A stretch of 64,000 nucleotides of DNA from Planctomycetota bacterium (GTDB taxonomy: Bacteria; Planctomycetota; Phycisphaerae; Phycisphaerales; UBA1924): positions 107,170 to 171,169 of the forward strand of contig RFGH01000074.1 of NCBI GenBank assembly GCA_003696675.1. The letters run 5' to 3'. Each line of letters starts with the position of its first letter. Within the stretch, counting starts at the first letter, position 1. The notes beneath the pieces are model-generated. The model saw only the letters and a program-made list of their open reading frames with translations, did no database searches and had not been told where the DNA came from. A program made the position numbers and the translations under genes. Of this stretch, positions 63,161 through 64,000 are shown piece after piece.

Positions 63161-64000
63161 TCAGCCCGCCGGAGAGTCCTCGGAGGGGGCGAGCGGCAAG
63201 GTCAGGTAGAAATCTGAACCTACCCCGGGGGTGGAGTGGACCTCAAGCCGCCCGCCATGGGCTTCGGCGATGCGCCGGGCGGTGGGCAACCCCAGCCCGG
63301 TCCCCCCGGCCCGGGTCGTGTAGTACGGGCGGAAGATCTTCTCAATCGCGTCCTGGTCAAGCCCCGGCCCTGTGTCGATCACATGCAGCCGGGCCGAATC
63401 CACCCCATGATCATCGCAACGCTCGGCACGCAGAATGAGATCCCTGGATTCGATGTCCGGCCGCTCCATCACGGCAACCGCGTTGAGCATCAGGTTGAGC
63501 ATGGCCTGCTTGACATGAGGGCCGTCGATCGTCGCTTGAAGCGGTTCCCGCGGCCGCTCGATACGCAACCGGACCCCAGAAGCCCTGGCCTGCGGGTCGA
63601 AGAAGTCGCCCAGTTCCTCGAGCAGGGTCCCGATATCGACCGGTCCCGGCGCCAGCCTCAACTCGCCCGCGTACTCGAGGAAGTCACTCAGGATTCCGCG
63701 AAGCCGCTCGGTCTCCTGACGCAACGCGGCGACCCGCCGCGTCAGCCGGCCCTTCTCCTGATCTCCGATCTCGAGGTCTGAGATGGCCTCCTGCAAAAGC
63801 TGGGCATTCAGCCCGATCGTCGAGAGCGGGTTCTTGATTTCGTGAGCGAGGCCGCCAGTCATGGAGCCGATCTCGGCGAGCCGCTCGGCCGAGCGTGCCC
63901 GACGCTCCGCCACCCGGACCCGTGCCACCGCCCGACGCACGATCACCCGCGATGCGACAACGCCCAGCCCGGCACCGAGCAACAGCCCCGCTCCCAATCC
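63161..64000 (-). CDS. NtrB-like sensor histidine kinase, partial (N-terminus off right edge)
   Basis: The frame is open to the right edge (first internal candidate a TTG at 63997), so the true start is likely outside. A hydrophobic segment (LLLGAGLGVVASRVIV) precedes the dimerisation domain with His in GGLAHEIKNPLSTIG. The ATPase domain has the N box LMLNAVAVMERPD, DTGPGL, a short lid and GGTGLGLPTARRI. It resembles NtrB/ZraS-type kinases acting on sigma-54 regulators. No response regulator is in the window. The hotdog-like gene follows 30 bases later. Confidence 0.9.
   Translation of the reverse strand, partial: GLGAGLLLGAGLGVVASRVIVRRAVARVRVAERRARSAERLAEIGSMTGGLAHEIKNPLSTIGLNAQLLQEAISDLEIGDQEKGRLTRRVAALRQETERLRGILSDFLEYAGELRLAPGPVDIGTLLEELGDFFDPQARASGVRLRIERPREPLQATIDGPHVKQAMLNLMLNAVAVMERPDIESRDLILRAERCDDHGVDSARLHVIDTGPGLDQDAIEKIFRPYYTTRAGGTGLGLPTARRIAEAHGGRLEVHSTPGVGSDFYLTLPLAPSEDSPAG

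Overview
The window looks like chromosomal DNA of a high-GC planctomycete, most likely of the Phycisphaerae. I infer this from the very oversized type II secretion/type IV pilus pseudopilins and from the crowd of Tat-exported Gfo/Idh/MocA oxidoreductases paired with TIM-barrel isomerases and a DUF1080 protein. No 16S rRNA or other marker is present to confirm it. No phage, insertion sequence, integrase, CRISPR array or replication origin was seen. Coding density is high, intergenic gaps are all under 300 bases, and many neighbouring genes overlap by 4 bases.

Layout. 1-6021 (minus): one operon of a sensor histidine kinase, a STAS protein, a GspE-type ATPase, a GspF-type platform protein and a PilM-like protein running off the left edge. 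6128-10175: tRNA-Tyr, an orphan periplasmic binding protein next to a methyl-accepting chemotaxis protein, then tRNA-Thr and tRNA-Val, each transcription unit closed by a clear hairpin terminator. 10176-16204 (minus): an OmpA-type lipoprotein, prepilin peptidase, exonuclease VII (xseB, xseA), an unknown secreted protein and a glycosyltransferase. 16208-23856 (minus): a peptide/nickel-type ABC importer with one ATPase, three permeases and one binding protein. tRNA-Pro follows at 23963-24036.

24087-41891 (minus) is a large pilus/pseudopilus locus: a roughly 2000-residue GspK-like protein, J-, I-, H- and G-like pseudopilins, a PilC platform, two PilB ATPases and a PilT retraction ATPase. With the first operon this makes three assembly ATPases and two platform proteins in one window, but no secretin. 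42034-44577 (plus): a CoaB protein, an RGG-rich pseudouridine-synthase/methyltransferase fusion and tRNA-Gly.

44606-61126 is a carbohydrate region: galactokinase and ApbE on the minus strand; divergently, an exported FGE-like protein, two Tat-exported Gfo/Idh/MocA enzymes alternating with two Tat-exported TIM-barrel proteins, and a secreted double DUF1080 protein; then a signal-less oxidoreductase/isomerase pair (minus), an MFS importer, and a module of two more Tat-exported Gfo/Idh/MocA proteins, a second, degenerate ApbE and a membrane protein with a c-type haem motif. I read this as an oxidative (3-keto type) sugar-degradation system split between the periplasm and the cytoplasm. 61135-64000 (minus) holds a 12-helix membrane protein, a hotdog-like protein and an NtrB-like kinase cut by the right edge.

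A window-wide signal cuts across all genes: the tetranucleotide ACGT is almost absent (four copies found by eye), and Asp, Asn, Tyr and His codons before valine switch to T-ending forms to avoid it.
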